Assembly: GCF_025698545.1 (NCBI RefSeq) | Contig: NC_068573.1 | Coordinates: 2,795,001 to 2,859,000, forward strand | Length of the DNA: 64,000 nt | Source of the DNA: Gossypium raimondii | Lineage: Eukaryota; Streptophyta; Magnoliopsida; Malvales; Malvaceae | Direction: 5' to 3' | In this document: positions 11,640 through 25,400 of the stretch, one piece after another | Layout: every line of letters begins with the position of its first letter | How positions within the stretch are numbered: the stretch's first letter is position 1 | The notes under the pieces: model-generated | Databases searched by the model: none | Told to the model about the DNA's origin: nothing | The model's input: only the letters and a program-made list of their open reading frames with translations | Program-made: the position numbers and the translations under genes

Positions 11640-13200
11640 TAATGAATTTTATTTCAATCTTAAAATATTAATTTAGTTATTACAATTTAATTAAATGAGA
11701 ATAGATCTAATTTATAATAAAACTCTATTAGTTTTGAAACAAAATTGAGAGAATAAAATAACATTTTATAAGTAATGAAAATAAAAAGTGAAAAACAACC
11801 AATAATAAAAAATTAAGTAATTAGATAAAGTAACTTATTATTCGAATATGAGTCAAAATTTCAACTACAAATTACCATTACTTTAATACTCCATTGTTTT
11901 TGACATAATATTTTGCCTTTAAAATTATAAAAATAGAGGCTATTAAAATGGTGAAATTACATTTTACTATCTTAAAATTACAATTTAATTTCGCCCCTAA
12001 AAAAATTTCGACTTCATCCGTGCTATCAAATATCAAATAATAACTACTAAACATCTCAAATAATAAAATTCAAACAATATTCATATTCTATATATATGTC
12101 TTGATAATGCATATATTTATAGTGCTAAATATTAATTTTAATTTATATGTAATTGTAACACTAATTAAGTACTAATTAATTTAAAATAATAGGTGTAATT
12201 AATACGGATACAAAGTTTAATGAAATGATAATTTTAATAATCATTGCATTAATAATGAAAACATTATTAATTATAATTATAATTATTTTATATTTATAAT
12301 TTTATGAACGTAATTCTAAATTCAAGATTTAAAAGAAACATTTTTAAAAATAATTATAAATATATATTATATTATTGATTTAAAATTTTGAGAAATATAG
12401 ATAATACAAAATATTAAACTTTAATTGATCAATTTTCTTTATCTTAATTCCTCTAATAGATACGAGTCATACTATTTGTTGAGTTGAGATTTGTGTTAAA
12501 TCAAATTAATTTGATTAGATGCAATTAATATTTATAAAAAATTAATATTTAATTATAAAGTTTTTTTTTTCAGATAAATTATGAATAAATAAATACATTA
12601 TAGATTGGATTACCAATAAATCGATATTATCTTTATATATAATATTAATCTAACACATTTAATTTTTATTAATTACAATTTTAGAAAGAAGTAGGCATAA
12701 CCTAAGCACTCACAGGACGAAGCCTTGGAACAATGGCCCCATTGTATCTTCAAACAGCAGCTGATTCAGAGATGATGGCGACTCCTCGAGCAAATGAAGA
12801 TCAAGTGGCCAACTCAATGCCAAACTAGCCAAGGGATCAACACAACACATGCTTGATTTCCACCTCCCAAGTCCCAACCCCTTCGCAAAAGTCCACGGAT
12901 AGAGGTCACAAGGGGCGAAATATACCCCTGCCCCGACTCCCTAGTTACCTTTATTAATTATTATCATATTTATATATACATATTATAGTAATGTAATTAA
13001 AAATTTTGGATTGTTATTATTTTTTAATTTATTTAATTATATTAAATGATTTCATATTTTTATAATTTTATTAATTAATAATATATTATGTTGTTTTTTA
13101 AGTAGAACTTTTAAAAGATATGATAAAATTAATTATAATTATTTTTATATTATTTTATTTTATTAGTTTAAAATATATGAAAAACATGAATACTACAAAA
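11640..13200. other. AT-rich intergenic DNA with one GC-richer island
   Basis: Mostly AT-rich sequence without genes. The exception is 12695-12945, clearly richer in G and C than its surroundings. On the minus strand it has a short open stretch with ordinary-looking residues but no recognised domain and no start. It could be a fragment of a gene or of a transposon. No function is assigned. Confidence 0.4.
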
Positions 13201-14385
13201 TACTATCGATTTTTTTTGTAGAAACGAGGTGGTTCTTTCTTTACAAAACAGAAATTGTGACTAAAATAATGCTTGGAACTGTGACCACAATTTTAACCAC
13301 AAAACTAAAAGTGTGTAGAAAATAAAGAACACCGAGATTGTTTACGCAATTTGACTTCAGTTTGCATCTACGAAACCTTACCTTGAGCAATGATCCACTA
13401 TCTTTTTCACAGTACAACCAATGGTTTAAATCCTAATACTAGTCTAACACTCACCAATTTAGCAACCTCACTGTTGTACGAAAACTAGATCATTCTCCCA
13501 CTAAATTTTCCCCTCGAAAGTTTAACTTTGCAATTCAAGAGACTCTCTTGATTGCTGACAAAAACTATGCACACATACAAGTTTTAAAAAATATCAATAC
13601 TCATTTAAAAAATATTGATACTATCAGGTTTTAAAAACTCATGCAGCGTGTTTTCAAACAATTTAAGAAACCCCTAAATTTTTCTGCTCTCGTTTCAAAA
13701 AGGCCTTTCAACCCTAACTTCAAAATTCCTTAATACTTCATTTTTTTCTTTAAAATCTTAACACAAAACAACCTATGTTGTCTTTTCTTACAAGGATTCA
13801 ACAAGTTTGCTCTCAAATTTCACAATTTTTAAGCAATTTCAAGGTAAAAAATTTATTTTTCCCATTTCGAATTTTGTGGAATTTCTGTCAAATTCTTGGT
13901 TGCAAATTATGTTTTTGGTTTATTTGGAACATATACATTATGTTTTCTTGCAGGAGGTTGCCTAAGCTTAGCCAAAGTCTTAAAACTTTTCTTTGAACCC
14001 TTTGCATACAAGGTGTTTGATAAAATTCCCCAACCAGAATTTTAAGTGCAAATAGTGTCTCTCTAGTCTAGTTAGTTAGAATGTCTATTAGGAAACATCC
14101 TCGTTTCGGTCCTATTCATCTAGTGGTCAAACCATTTCTTTCAGTGATTGTTTTAGAAATTACAATGATACTTATCTGTTTGATCAATATTTTTCAAAAC
14201 GCAAAGTTAATGTTACTCGCACACTTGATTTTAAATTTTTATCCAAAATCAAATTTCAATTTCTTGAAACGTTAGTCTAATGGCATTGGCTCGTGTTTTT
14301 TAAAATTCGTTCACCAATGCATGCTAATCTTGTTTGAGCATTTTATTCAAATGCTTGGCTCGAACATGATGAATCCAATGAGACT

Positions 14386-15161
14386 GTGGTTGCTATTAAT
14401 TATTTTCTCATGAATACTCCTCTTCGTCTCATTTTGGAAAATTTTGGTAAATTTTTTAAACTTCCTCCCGATAGTGAGTCAAATGAGAAATGCCCTTACT
14501 ATCCGGCCTTAAACGTTCGACGCTCGTATGCATCCGAGCTCAATGTCCATGATCACGTTTTGCATTTTATAATCACATGGATATTGTGTCCTATTTCAAA
14601 ACACATCATTTTTTTTTATCTATTGACTACTAGTGGATTGATTGTTTTCATAGCAATAGGCGTTCGGATCTTACTTTAATTTTATTTAATGACATTACCG
14701 AGCGTATTGGCAAGGAGCTCGCTAGTCAGCTCACTTTACCTTTTGGCACGTACTTGTTATATATTTTTGAACGCCTAAACATCCCAACCAATATCGACCC
14801 TCCATTGGTCATTAAATATCAACCTATTAGCTTTACTTCCCTTCATCGAGCTGGTTTTAAAATGGATCCTTTTACCAAAAATTGGGTTAAGGATGATCAT
14901 CCTAATCCTCAAGATGTTGATGATGAAGACCTTGAAGAAGACCATGATGATATTCCTCCTTCCGAGCAGGACCCTCCACTGGCTTCTTCATCCGCTCAAC
15001 CATCTACTCCAACTCTCTTTGACGACATGTTTGTCACCATCCTTAGTGCTATTACTTCCTTGAGTGAGGAGTTTAGAGGTTTTCGTACTCAAGTAGATGA
15101 TGTGTTTGATCGAGTTAATAACAATGTTAGTAGTCTAGACTTTAGGATGTCTAGGATGTAG
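14386..15161 (+). pseudogene. Decayed putative plant transposon protein
   Basis: Two reading frames, 14386-14679 and 14754-15161, lie in different frames and are separated by a frameshift and stops. The first resembles the 'putative plant transposon protein' domain found next to LTR elements, with a YPALNVRRSYASELNVHDHV-like segment and a following HFIITWILCPISKH-like segment. The second continues with SQLTLPFG-type residues just upstream and then an acidic linker rich in D and E followed by a short coiled-coil-like tail. There is no intact start-to-stop frame of family length. Assignment is from remembered family appearance. Confidence 0.45.
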
Positions 15162-15660
15162 GAAAATATTGCATATCTAATGTCTCAATTCTCTCCTACT
15201 CCTCCACCTCAAGAAGACTAGGATACATATTTTTTTTTCTCATGCGTTTTCCTCATTTTCATGGCACATTTTCCTATTTCTATGTCAGAACTTAATGTTT
15301 ATTTTGGTATATTGTTTGTAGATCCTTGAAAGTTTATTTTGGTATATATTTATGTTAGTTCTTTGCTTTCCAATTTTTCAATTTCTTTTATTGGGCTAAC
15401 AAAGTCTCTCTCTGTAAGTCTTATTTGTTGATTTTGATATAACAAAAGGGAAGATAAGAGAAAGGTAAATTATTGGTATTTGGTTTATTATTTTATGACT
15501 AATCTTTTAATGCCAACATCATGTGACCAATTTTTTTACTCTCAAATCTTTGTCTCCAAATTTCATAAAAATCAAGTCATTGATTGCAATTGAACTTTAA
15601 AAGGGAGTAATGAATTCAAAACAAATTTACCAAAATGTTTTGTTATATCAAAAGGGAGAT

Positions 15661-16855
15661 TGTTGAACTAGTTTTATTTGATAAATTATTTTGATATAAC
15701 AAAGAAAATGTTTCGAATAAAATTTATTTTGAACAAAGAAATTATTAAGTTCAAAGCATAAAAATCATTTCAAGACTTCCAAACATCTTACAAAATGTTC
15801 TGAACACTTAGTTTGACAAATTTCAAAAACTGTTCTTAAACTCTTGAACTTAATTGAAACAATTTTAAATCAATTGAAAAACTACTCCCTATAAGAAGTA
15901 TCGACATTTTCCAAAAAGTATCGATACCCATATGATTTTATCGATATCATTCTTTTTATCGATACCAAAGTTGCTCTCTAACTTGAACCAAAAATTGAAC
16001 AAAAGCAATAAGTATCGATACTTTTAAAAATATATAGATACCTATTAAATTTTATTGATACCATATTTTATACCGATATCAGTTTTGTATTATGACTTGA
16101 TGAGTTTTTCAAACATTCATAAAACGTATCAGTACCCATTCAAAAATATCAATACCTTTTATCAGGTATCGATAAATCATCATTGGTATTGTTGGAAACT
16201 AACTTTAACGGTCACTGAATCAGACATTAAATGCTATTAGTATCGATACTCATAGAAAAAGTATCGATACTTTTTGTTACAAGTGAATTTAATGATCTAG
16301 TATTTTTATCCCTAACTGCTCAATATATTTTCTCAACAACCACATTGGTGGAAATAAATTAGAGGGTATAAATATCAGCTTCTAAATGTCCTACAACAAC
16401 AAGAAAGCATATTCAAGCAAAAAGATCAATCAAACAACCATTGTGCCAAATATTTTCATGCTTTTCTTTCATACACTTGTAAGCTTCATTGCTATTCTAT
16501 TAGCTCAAGTGTTTTTCATTGTAATTGAGCTTAATTTGCTAACACTTTGATCTTGTAAGGATTATTTCTTTGTTTGCTTCTTTGTATCTCTTTGAAAGGG
16601 TTTGTGCCTTAACGTTTGGGTAGAAATTTTAAGGGAGTTTGTAAGGTTAAACCTTATTCTCAAAGGTTATCAAATTAGTGGGTTTGGGAAAATCTTCAGT
16701 TGTGGAAAGCTAAGGTAGTAGAGTAGGCAATTGGGGCTGAACCCCTCTAAATTCTTGTATTCAATTTTATACCCTTTCTTTAAGCTTACACAAAATTTTT
16801 AAAAGTCAATTCGCCCCCCCTCTTGGTAATTTCGATTTGATTATTTGAGCTAACA
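15661..16855 (+). repeat. LTR-like block
   Basis: Begins TGTTGAAC directly after a purine tract and ends ...CTAACA, fitting the TG...CA rule. It contains an AT-rich promoter-like part, 'gagggtataaatatcag' near 16362-16378 as a possible TATA box, and a C-run near 16813. Length is about 1.2 kb. No second copy was found in the window. Confidence 0.45.
15898..16275. repeat. Cluster of TATCGATAC palindromic motifs
   Basis: About 13 exact or near copies of the palindrome GTATCGATAC within 380 bases. Exact or almost exact copies are near 15918, 15938, 15957, 16012, 16161, 16239 and 16260. Degenerate ones include agatacc, attgatacc, accgatatc, atcagtacc and atcaatacc. Copies tend to come in pairs about 15-40 bases apart. 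All lie in the LTR-like block. Confidence 0.8.
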
Positions 16856-18352
16856 AAATCGATCATTCTTGACGATTATGTGATTTATTTGCAAGAATCA
16901 GATTTTGATATAGGAATCAATAAAAATCCAGTTTCATTTTCACAAGTCATAGATAGTGATGAGCATGATAAATGGTTAAGTGCCATGAAAGATAAGATGA
17001 AATATATGGAACAAACAAAGTTTGAAACATTTTTTAATTGCAAAAATGTTCAAAAATGCATTGGATGTAAATGGGTTTTTAAACCAAGCATGTCTCAAAT
17101 GAAAATATTGAACGATATAAAACCTGACTTGTTGCGAAATGTGACACACAAAAGGATGGTATTGATTATAAAGAGACATTCTCTCTAGTCTCTAAAAAAT
17201 ATCTTTAAGAATTATTATGGCATTAGTGACTCATTATTATTTAGAGTTGCACCAAATGGATGTGAAAGCAGTCTTTCTAAATGGAGATCTTAAGGAAGAA
17301 GATATGGGCCAACCTGAAGGTTTTACAAGTGAAAGAAAAGATCATATGGTGTGTAAACTTAAGAAGTCAATATATGGACTTAAACATGTTTCATGAAAAT
17401 GATACATCAAGTTTAATGATACCATAAAGTCTTTTGATTTTCAAGAAAACATCGTTGATCGGTGTATATACCAAAAGATCAATAGAAGCAAGTTTATTTT
17501 CTTAGTTCATTGATGATATTTTACTTGCTGTAAATGATTTTGATATATTGCGTAAGACAAAAGTTTTTCCCTCAAATAACTTTGAAATGAAGGATATGGA
17601 AGAGACTTCCTATGTGATAGGAATTGAAATTTTCCATGATAGATCACAAGAATTACTAGGATTGTCTTAGAAAACTAAATCGAAAATGTTCTAGAGAGAT
17701 TTAATATGCATAATTGTTTAGCATGAATTATTGCTATATGAAAAGGGGACAAATTTAGTCTCATGTAGTGTTTAAAGAATGATATAGAATGGAAAAAGAA
17801 TAAAATCAATTCCTTATGATTATGTTGTGAACAGTTTGAATAAATAATTACATTCTCATCTATAGAAAATCCAATTGGTTGAAAGTGATTAGATATTTGG
17901 ATTCAGATTTTGCTAAATGTCTTGGCAATAGGATGTGCAATTTTGGCTATTTATTTTTACTTATTGATGGAGCCATATAATGGAAAGTTCTAAACAATCT
18001 ATCATTGCATCATTTTATGATGAAAAATGAATTTGTGGCTCATGTCGCAATCACAATTCATGTATTATAGTTGCAGAACTTATTTTAAGACTTGGAGTAG
18101 TTAACACCATTACCAAGCCATTGAAAATTTATTATGCAATAATATTTTATTCAAAAATGTCAAATATTTTAAATGTGCAAAATATATGGAATTAAGTTGT
18201 TTTGTTGTTAAGGAGGAAGTTCAGAAACAAAGAGTGTCCATGAAGCACCTTAGAACTGATTTCATTATTGTAGATCCACTAACTAAAGCCTTACAACCAA
18301 AGACATTTAAAGAACATGCACATAGAATGGGTCTTGATTGTATTGATGAATG
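16856..18352 (+). pseudogene. Dead Ty1-copia pol (reverse transcriptase and RNase H)
   Basis: The plus strand encodes a recognisable but broken copia polyprotein fragment. It opens with SIILDDYVIYLQESDF-like residues at about 16859, then a WLSAMKDKMKYMEQ and GCKWVFK segment, an ELHQMDVKAVFLNGDL-like segment near 17245-17290, a KLKKSIYGLKH segment near 17360, a degraded YVDD-type region near 17510, and a DPLTKALQPKTFKEH segment near 18275-18315. Numerous stops and frame changes rule out function. It begins at the very base after the LTR-like block ends, so the LTR element may have inserted into it. gag, protease and LTRs of its own were not found. Confidence 0.8.
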
Positions 18353-19410
18353 AAGTTATGATGTTCTGACACTCTGAGCTTAACTATGGTGTTTCTTAAG
18401 TAAAATGAATGTATTTCATGTTTATTATGATTGTATACACATAATTTTTTTGTTTGAAATTATTTAAAACGGAAAAATATTTATAGTTACTTAAAGACCT
18501 ATTATATTGAGTTGTAATGTTGTAGTATATAGAAGTATGAGACTTAAACTATATTACAATTGCCATAACTCACATTGCAATTCACTATAATATGGTAATG
18601 ATGATAAGTGCTATTTTTATGCACATTCAATAATTTTGTTCTATTAAAGTTTGTGCTTTTATCCCATTGAGCCAAGTGAAAGAATGTAAAATTTTAAGTC
18701 AAACTACTATGGATCCAATTAAGTAAAAAAATAATGTGACTCAATTAAAAGGTTTTACCTTGAATAGAAGTTAAATTCATTCGATTACTTGATGGACATA
18801 CCGGTTAAAAGTTAATCATTATAAACTATTAGGGTGACACACACAAAAACACGTTAAAGATTATAGCCTTCATTAATTAGAATTTGTATAATTAAGGAAA
18901 AGATCAAGAAAACAAAATCAATTTATCAAATGTTCTTCGTATTCTTCTCCATTAAGGTTAACAAACTCAAATTCCGCTAAAGATAAAATCATATTATTCT
19001 AAAAATCCTAAATCATTATTTATGCACTAAAGGATTTTGATTTGCAAAATCTAATAATTCAAATTCTAGTAGGAAAACCAAATTATATTTTTCTCTAATA
19101 TAAAACTAAATATTTTATTTATAATTAGTGGACAAAATATTAGAGAAGTAAATAAAAATTTTGATAAATTTTATTTTGATCCGTTATTGCCTATATGAGT
19201 TTGGAACATGAATACATTCAATTTTTTTCTCAAGATTTTCATGTATTCAAAGAATCCTAAGGAGATGATGTCCCTACACCATGTCCTAGTATGTTTCAAA
19301 TGCACATGTGGGACACGAGAATTTAAAAGAAAAAAAAAGGTCGAAATAACATATAGTTTGACATGAAATAAATACACCATTTGAGAAAACCTATGAACCC
19401 CTAATTCACC
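18353..19410. other. AT-rich intergenic DNA
   Basis: No gene or clear repeat was recognised. The right end should contain the 3' UTR of the E4 gene that terminates at 19411. Confidence 0.5.
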
Positions 19411-22400
19411 CTAATCAATTAACATTTCTCCACTTGTTGGTTGTATTGTTCCTTTAGAGCTTTGCATGTTCAAGCCTTCTCCATGCTTCTTCAGCTCCTG
19501 GGACCTAATAAACTCTTCAATTCTTGCCTTCAGTTCGGTGTTCGGAATCAACATCTCCGAGGTAAGATGAGATCGGTTGAATGGATCAGTCTGCAAATCA
19601 TATCAAATTAGTAACGCACAACATTCCAGGAAATATTATCGTTATATAAGTAGAATCCGTGATGGACTTACACTATCACTTAGAAGATGTCTTTGGATAA
19701 CAGGTCTGTCTATTGTGATTCTTGAAGATGGTAAGATCACCGGATCCTTCATCAATGTATACTGCAGGAAAGAAAAGAGTATGTTTACGGTCCTTCTTTC
19801 CAGTTTTAATGAATTCCAAAACTAAGCAAAATATAGCTGAAATGTAAATAGACATACTTGAATTGGATCGAGGAATTCGTCGGGAATATCTCCAAGGGCA
19901 GCTTCAGTGTCCATGGCCTCTGAAGCCGCAGCCTTGGCCTTTGCACCAAGCTCGATAAAATCTTGTATTATCCTCCCATCCTCACCAATTCTTCGAAGAA
20001 CATCAGCTGCAGCACTAAACAACTGGAGCAAACTCAAGTTTATTAGATTGTGCTTTAAGAACTATCAGGTCTAGTGGGAACACCAATACTTAGTCCAACG
20101 AATGGTTAAACACCCATTAAGGTATACCTGTTCATTATAGGATCGACCATCACTGGAGATGGCAGATGGAAATATGTTTTTGGCATCACCCCTTGCCAGA
20201 TGAACGTATATGCGGACAATCTTCAAATAGAAACAATTCACAGTACATAAAACGTCAGTTAAATTCAAAGCCACTTTCCAAGCAAAATCATTAACTTCTT
20301 ACTTCCTCCTTGTAAGAGTATATACCAAAATGAAATTTCTACATTTGACCAACCTGCTTGAGCAACTCTTTCGGACGGAATTCATACTTTTCGGGATCTT
20401 TCAGAGTGAGTGACTTTCTTTGAGGGCCAACTAATTGCAATAAAAAGTAATTTAACATATTCGCCACTCTCTCAACCTGGAAAAAAGGAACAAAGAACAA
20501 AAACAGATCAAGGATTCGAAAGGTGATGGCAAGGTAAACTTTAACAAGTAGAGCTTGTCGGCATAAATTTGAGAAATGATAAGCATTGATGCAGAGGAAA
20601 AGATGTTACCATCTCAGGGAGTAGAAAAGGAGCTGTAATCTGCTCAGATGTAAAAGCCAGCATACTAACATCCTCATTTGCCAACTTCATGTCAATCCGT
20701 ATAATCTGAACATAATCCGTAATAAATGTTTAATTGAAGTTCAAATTTTAAACATGAACCATACATACACATCCAAATGGGGGGAAAGGGAATACTGACA
20801 TTCTCCTGGGAGTGGAACAGTCGAGTTCTCTCTTGCCTCTCCTGAGCGGGCCTGCGTTCCCATTCTGCAGTATTTGACATCTCAGCCTCAAGCTCTTTGA
20901 GTTCAAGAATTTTGTTAAGACTTTCATCGAGGAGGTAGATGCTATCGTTAATCAGGAAATTCAAGAAATTCAGATAAACACCCTTTTCTTCTTCCTTCGC
21001 AATCTGATAGAACATTTCAACAAAATTCAGGAATCAATTGATAGTTAAACTAAAAACAAATCATAGAAAGCTCCCCATGTATTAGCCAGTGAAGAAGACC
21101 CTACCTGTTTCCAAGCATTACGGTGACTAGGAACTTGCCAAAGATATTCAAGAAGTTCAGCAATATTATGGCGGATGTTGAACTTATCATAGAACTGTAC
21201 ACAGATATGAAACGATGATAATCGACAATGGAAACTCGAAGAAATTATAAGATTAAAAAATAATAATAATAATTGGTAGCAATTACCTGTGTGTGAGAAC
21301 CTGTGAATTCAATGTCAACATATAGCTTCAAAAGATTCCGCACGAGATATTCCAAAGACAGTTGATGCACTTCAAATAGTGTCGATGTCGCAGATGAACC
21401 ACTGGAAAGAAAGAAACAAGGTAGTGTGTAAACTTACGGAAAATTTCGTGTGAGAAACATGTGACAACAGCATATGTTTTTCTAAAGAGATTGAATAACC
21501 TTCTACGCGGCATCCAACAGTTCAAAACTTCAACCATTTTTGCTCTGAGATAGGGGTTCTTGATAAATTGCGGACTTGCCATAAACATAATAATAAATTT
21601 CATAAAATCATCCTGACAAGCAAAACACAAGAATAAATTAATAAAACCATAACGATATGAATGAACTTGAGGTATGATCAAAAGTACATAGCTATCCAAA
21701 TCTAAAACCTACCAGTACATATGAATGAACTCCATCAAGAGCTTTCGGAATCCGAGAAGCAAATATTAATAGTTCCATAGCATCTTCCACAAAGTGCTCT
21801 GGCATCGAAGCAAATTCCATCGGACATGTAGGTGGCAGAGGCATTTTAAACCCACCAACCAAGCCAACTAACCAAACCACCATTAGTCGATAGAACGAAA
21901 GTGCTTGTTGAATAAGTGCCCCATCCTAGTGAATAGAAGAAAGCAACAATTCAAAATGCTACCAAATTTATAAATTTCCTTTCCTCAAATACATCAAAAG
22001 CAAAGATAATACGATAATAAATAATTAGAATTATATAAATAGAAAGCCCTCTACTCAAGGTGGAAAAAATGCTAATATGGAATAATAAGACGGAAAACGA
22101 AGGGATTGATACATTTCAAAGTTCAGCAGACAAGCAAATCCATATGCATGTGTGCAGAAACCTATGTTATTTGGATTCGGGCATTGTCAAATACAGGTGT
22201 GTTTAGTTTTCTTCCAAGCTCTCCATATATTTGGAGGATACTTGGAGAGTAATATCCTCATACCATATGCAAATATGCAACGGACATAGGTATCCAATAC
22301 AGATACTATAAAGAATTGGAGCAACATTTAATGCGGAAATGCGCAAGGAAGAAGAGATAAGATGTACCCTCAAAATTTGAGCCTCGTAACAGAATTTTTC

Positions 22401-25400
22401 CTGTGAATACAATTCAATTTCCTTCTCAAGCCTCGATATATCAAGCTCCAGTTGTGGAGAAGGTGCCTGTCCTTGCATGGCTTTTAAGGTGGCAAGTGTG
22501 TCTTCACTTCTTGAAATGTCCTGGGTGACGGCATATCAAATAAATCAAATCATCAGTAGAAGAAACAAGAATGGAAAAAGCTCGGGAATCAGTAAAGCAT
22601 TACCTGGACTAGATGCTTAAAGTCCGAAAATGCCTTTAGGAGGCCCAAGTTGAGTACCCTAGCAGTCATAAAGAAGCATTCACAAATGAAAGGATATTTA
22701 GCTTTTTCACTACTACTTCGGGTTGGCTTCACATTTGGGGTACTTCCCGAACTAGATGCTTCTTGCAATTGCCGCAAACTATTTTCACCATCATTATTTA
22801 GTCCACTCCCGTCAGTTTTCACAGGATTATCTTTATCGATCCATTCAGCCACTTCTTCTGATGTTGCGTGCAGAGCAGTTAACCCCCTAAAAATGGTTCA
22901 CTATCAATACTTAACAAAAAGAATTCAAAGCATATAACATTTGGAGCAAAACAATCATGATCTCCATTGAAAAAGAAGGGGAGAAAAAGACCATCACCTC
23001 AAATCCAAACGGCTACAGTAGAAGACATAGGTTGGATCGATTTTATCTCTTTTTGTTAAATTTGCATCCAAAAATGGCTCTGAAAGTCGGAGCATAACAG
23101 CACTGAGATTGACAAACATGCCAGAACTTGCACAAGATATAGGATCCACCTATCATACAGGTCCGCAAAAACGTGTCAAATAGGCTAGAGGGTAGATACA
23201 TAACCAGACTTACAATTAAGAAACAACTCAAACTTTTACGGAAAATATTCTTAGGTGGAAAAAACAACGAACAAGTTATTGATGCAACAGTTAAGCTCTT
23301 GATGCAATCTAACTTAAACAAGGAATGTCATTTAGGAGGGAAACCTGTATATGGGCCCTTGATGCATTTTTATTGATGACTTCTGCAAGATACTCGAGGA
23401 CACTGTCACGAGTCTCAGTGTTTTTAAGGAGACAAAGAAGAACTTCAGCCAGACCATCATATAAAGTATTCATGAGAGTCTTTATTGTGGTGAATGAAGA
23501 TAACAAGTCAGCTGCTCGTCTAGTTGATGCATCTGAGAAGCACTGCTGGCTATAATTTTGAGAGAAAATTTATTACTAGACAAAGCTAATAGAACAAAAA
23601 GTCATAAATGTTGATAATTACATTAAAACAATTTCAGGCAAGAAAATCTATACTATCAAACAAACACAATGGCATGGATTTTCTATAACAGTTTAAATTT
23701 CCAAAGGACCTGTAAAACACACTGATAAAAAGAAGCTTCCAAACAAATAAAGATCAGCATCAAACATCATTATATGGAACACACTCAAGCACTTCATAGA
23801 GTCTCTCTCAAATGCAAAAAGTGAAGATTTTCTTACTAGTTTAAACAATAAAAAAATAAAATATACACAATGCTAACCACGAGTCGAATAGTAAATTACA
23901 TGGATGTATAAACAAGTCGAATTAGTACAAACTATTCAACTTTATTCCAGTGAACAAAAAATATGAAACTCAACAAATGCCAAGTATCAATCCAAATTTA
24001 GGAAGGCAGCTCCAATGAGAAAACAGTTACTCAATCTCCCCATTCACTCAAAAAACTTGAGAGGAGCAATCAAGACTGCTACAACAGTAACAGCCAACAA
24101 GCAACATAATTAAGAGTTCACCCTCGACAAAGATTCCAATAGTTGACATCATCAAAACAACAAAAAGCTGCAATTGACTGCCATTGCTAACCAGCTATCC
24201 CACCAGTAGATCATTATTAAGCAACTGCACCAAGAGGCCAGACAAGGTAATTAAACCATTGGTTTTGAGATGTCATTCAGTTCAAAAAACTGAACATGTC
24301 TTCCCTTATACAAGTATCAACCAATGCACTGGCCTCAATGCTTGCTCAAATGAGAAACCCTGATATAAATGCTTCCTAATACTAACTGGCCTAAGATCAG
24401 TTACCCTAGTAAAATGTACTTACTAAACATTTATTTGACACCCAAAGAGTTCAATCATTCAACCCAATGTGCAAAGCAAAAGTGCATTCTACAATGCCAG
24501 CTATGTTTCCAACAACTTATATAGAACCAGATTAAAAATAATAGTCATGTATATAAACATAATGAGGTAATACTCGTTCTCAATTAACACAACAAGCTAA
24601 CGCAAAAATCAACATCCAAACTCACCCAACATCAGGCTGGCTCTTGAAAATGGTATGATCAGGCAGAGCACTAACATGGAAAAAGGGGCCCAAAATGCTA
24701 GTCATTTCGATGACACGTCCATTCAAGTAAACTCCTTTAGGAATCCACCATGGATGATTAACCAAGCTTTTAGCACCAACAGGGAACTTAACCAAATACA
24801 ACAAAGCCCTCAAAGGTTGCTGAAAATTTCCCAAAGCTGAAACTTTCAAAACACTCCCTCTTAAATCCTCATACAAACCTTTTAAGATAGGGTCCAAAGT
24901 ATCAAAATCTGAATCCTTAAAGAAGTCTTCCAAAAACCCAGGTGGACAATCCACCCGACTTCCAAAATCATTCCCTCCAAACCCATCAAGCATTACTCCA
25001 CTTGAAACTTCAGCAAAAACTAAGGGAAACAAAGGGGAACTGGAAGACAAAGAAGAACCGGCTTTGGGGTTACTATCTTTTAAATTCCCATTAGAAAACA
25101 AATCAGGATTTCCCAGATGAATCCTAGCATATGAAACAGCCAACTTCTTAGCCTGTTTAGCAGCAGATTCCATCCCAGAACGCAGCGTCTTGTCTTTCAT
25201 GTTGGAAATCTTCTTGATTTCTTCATGAGCTCGCTTATAACAACCAATGAGATAATTAAAAGGGGGTTCTGAATTAGGGAATTCACCAGACAGACGATCA
25301 ATTAAAACCCTTTCCATTAGATCACGTGAAAGTAAAAGACTTTTGCCTTCACTTAAGATCTCAGCTGCGGTCATCTCTAGGTAAACAACCCTTGGATCAG

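Larger units (their letters stand above)
13200..16855 (+). mobile_element. LTR-retrotransposon remnant with plant-transposon-type gene
   Basis: Remains of one or more elements on the plus strand. A decayed coding region lies at 14280-15220. A polypurine-like 'atcaaaagggagat' at about 15648-15660 directly precedes 'tgttgaactag' at 15661, the expected start of a 3' LTR. The LTR-like segment ends at 'gagctaaca' (16855) after the C-rich tract near 16813. A matching 5' LTR was not found. The 13590-13625 stretch shares the degenerate TATCAATAC-type motif of the LTR-like block. The element looks truncated or rearranged. Confidence 0.5.
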
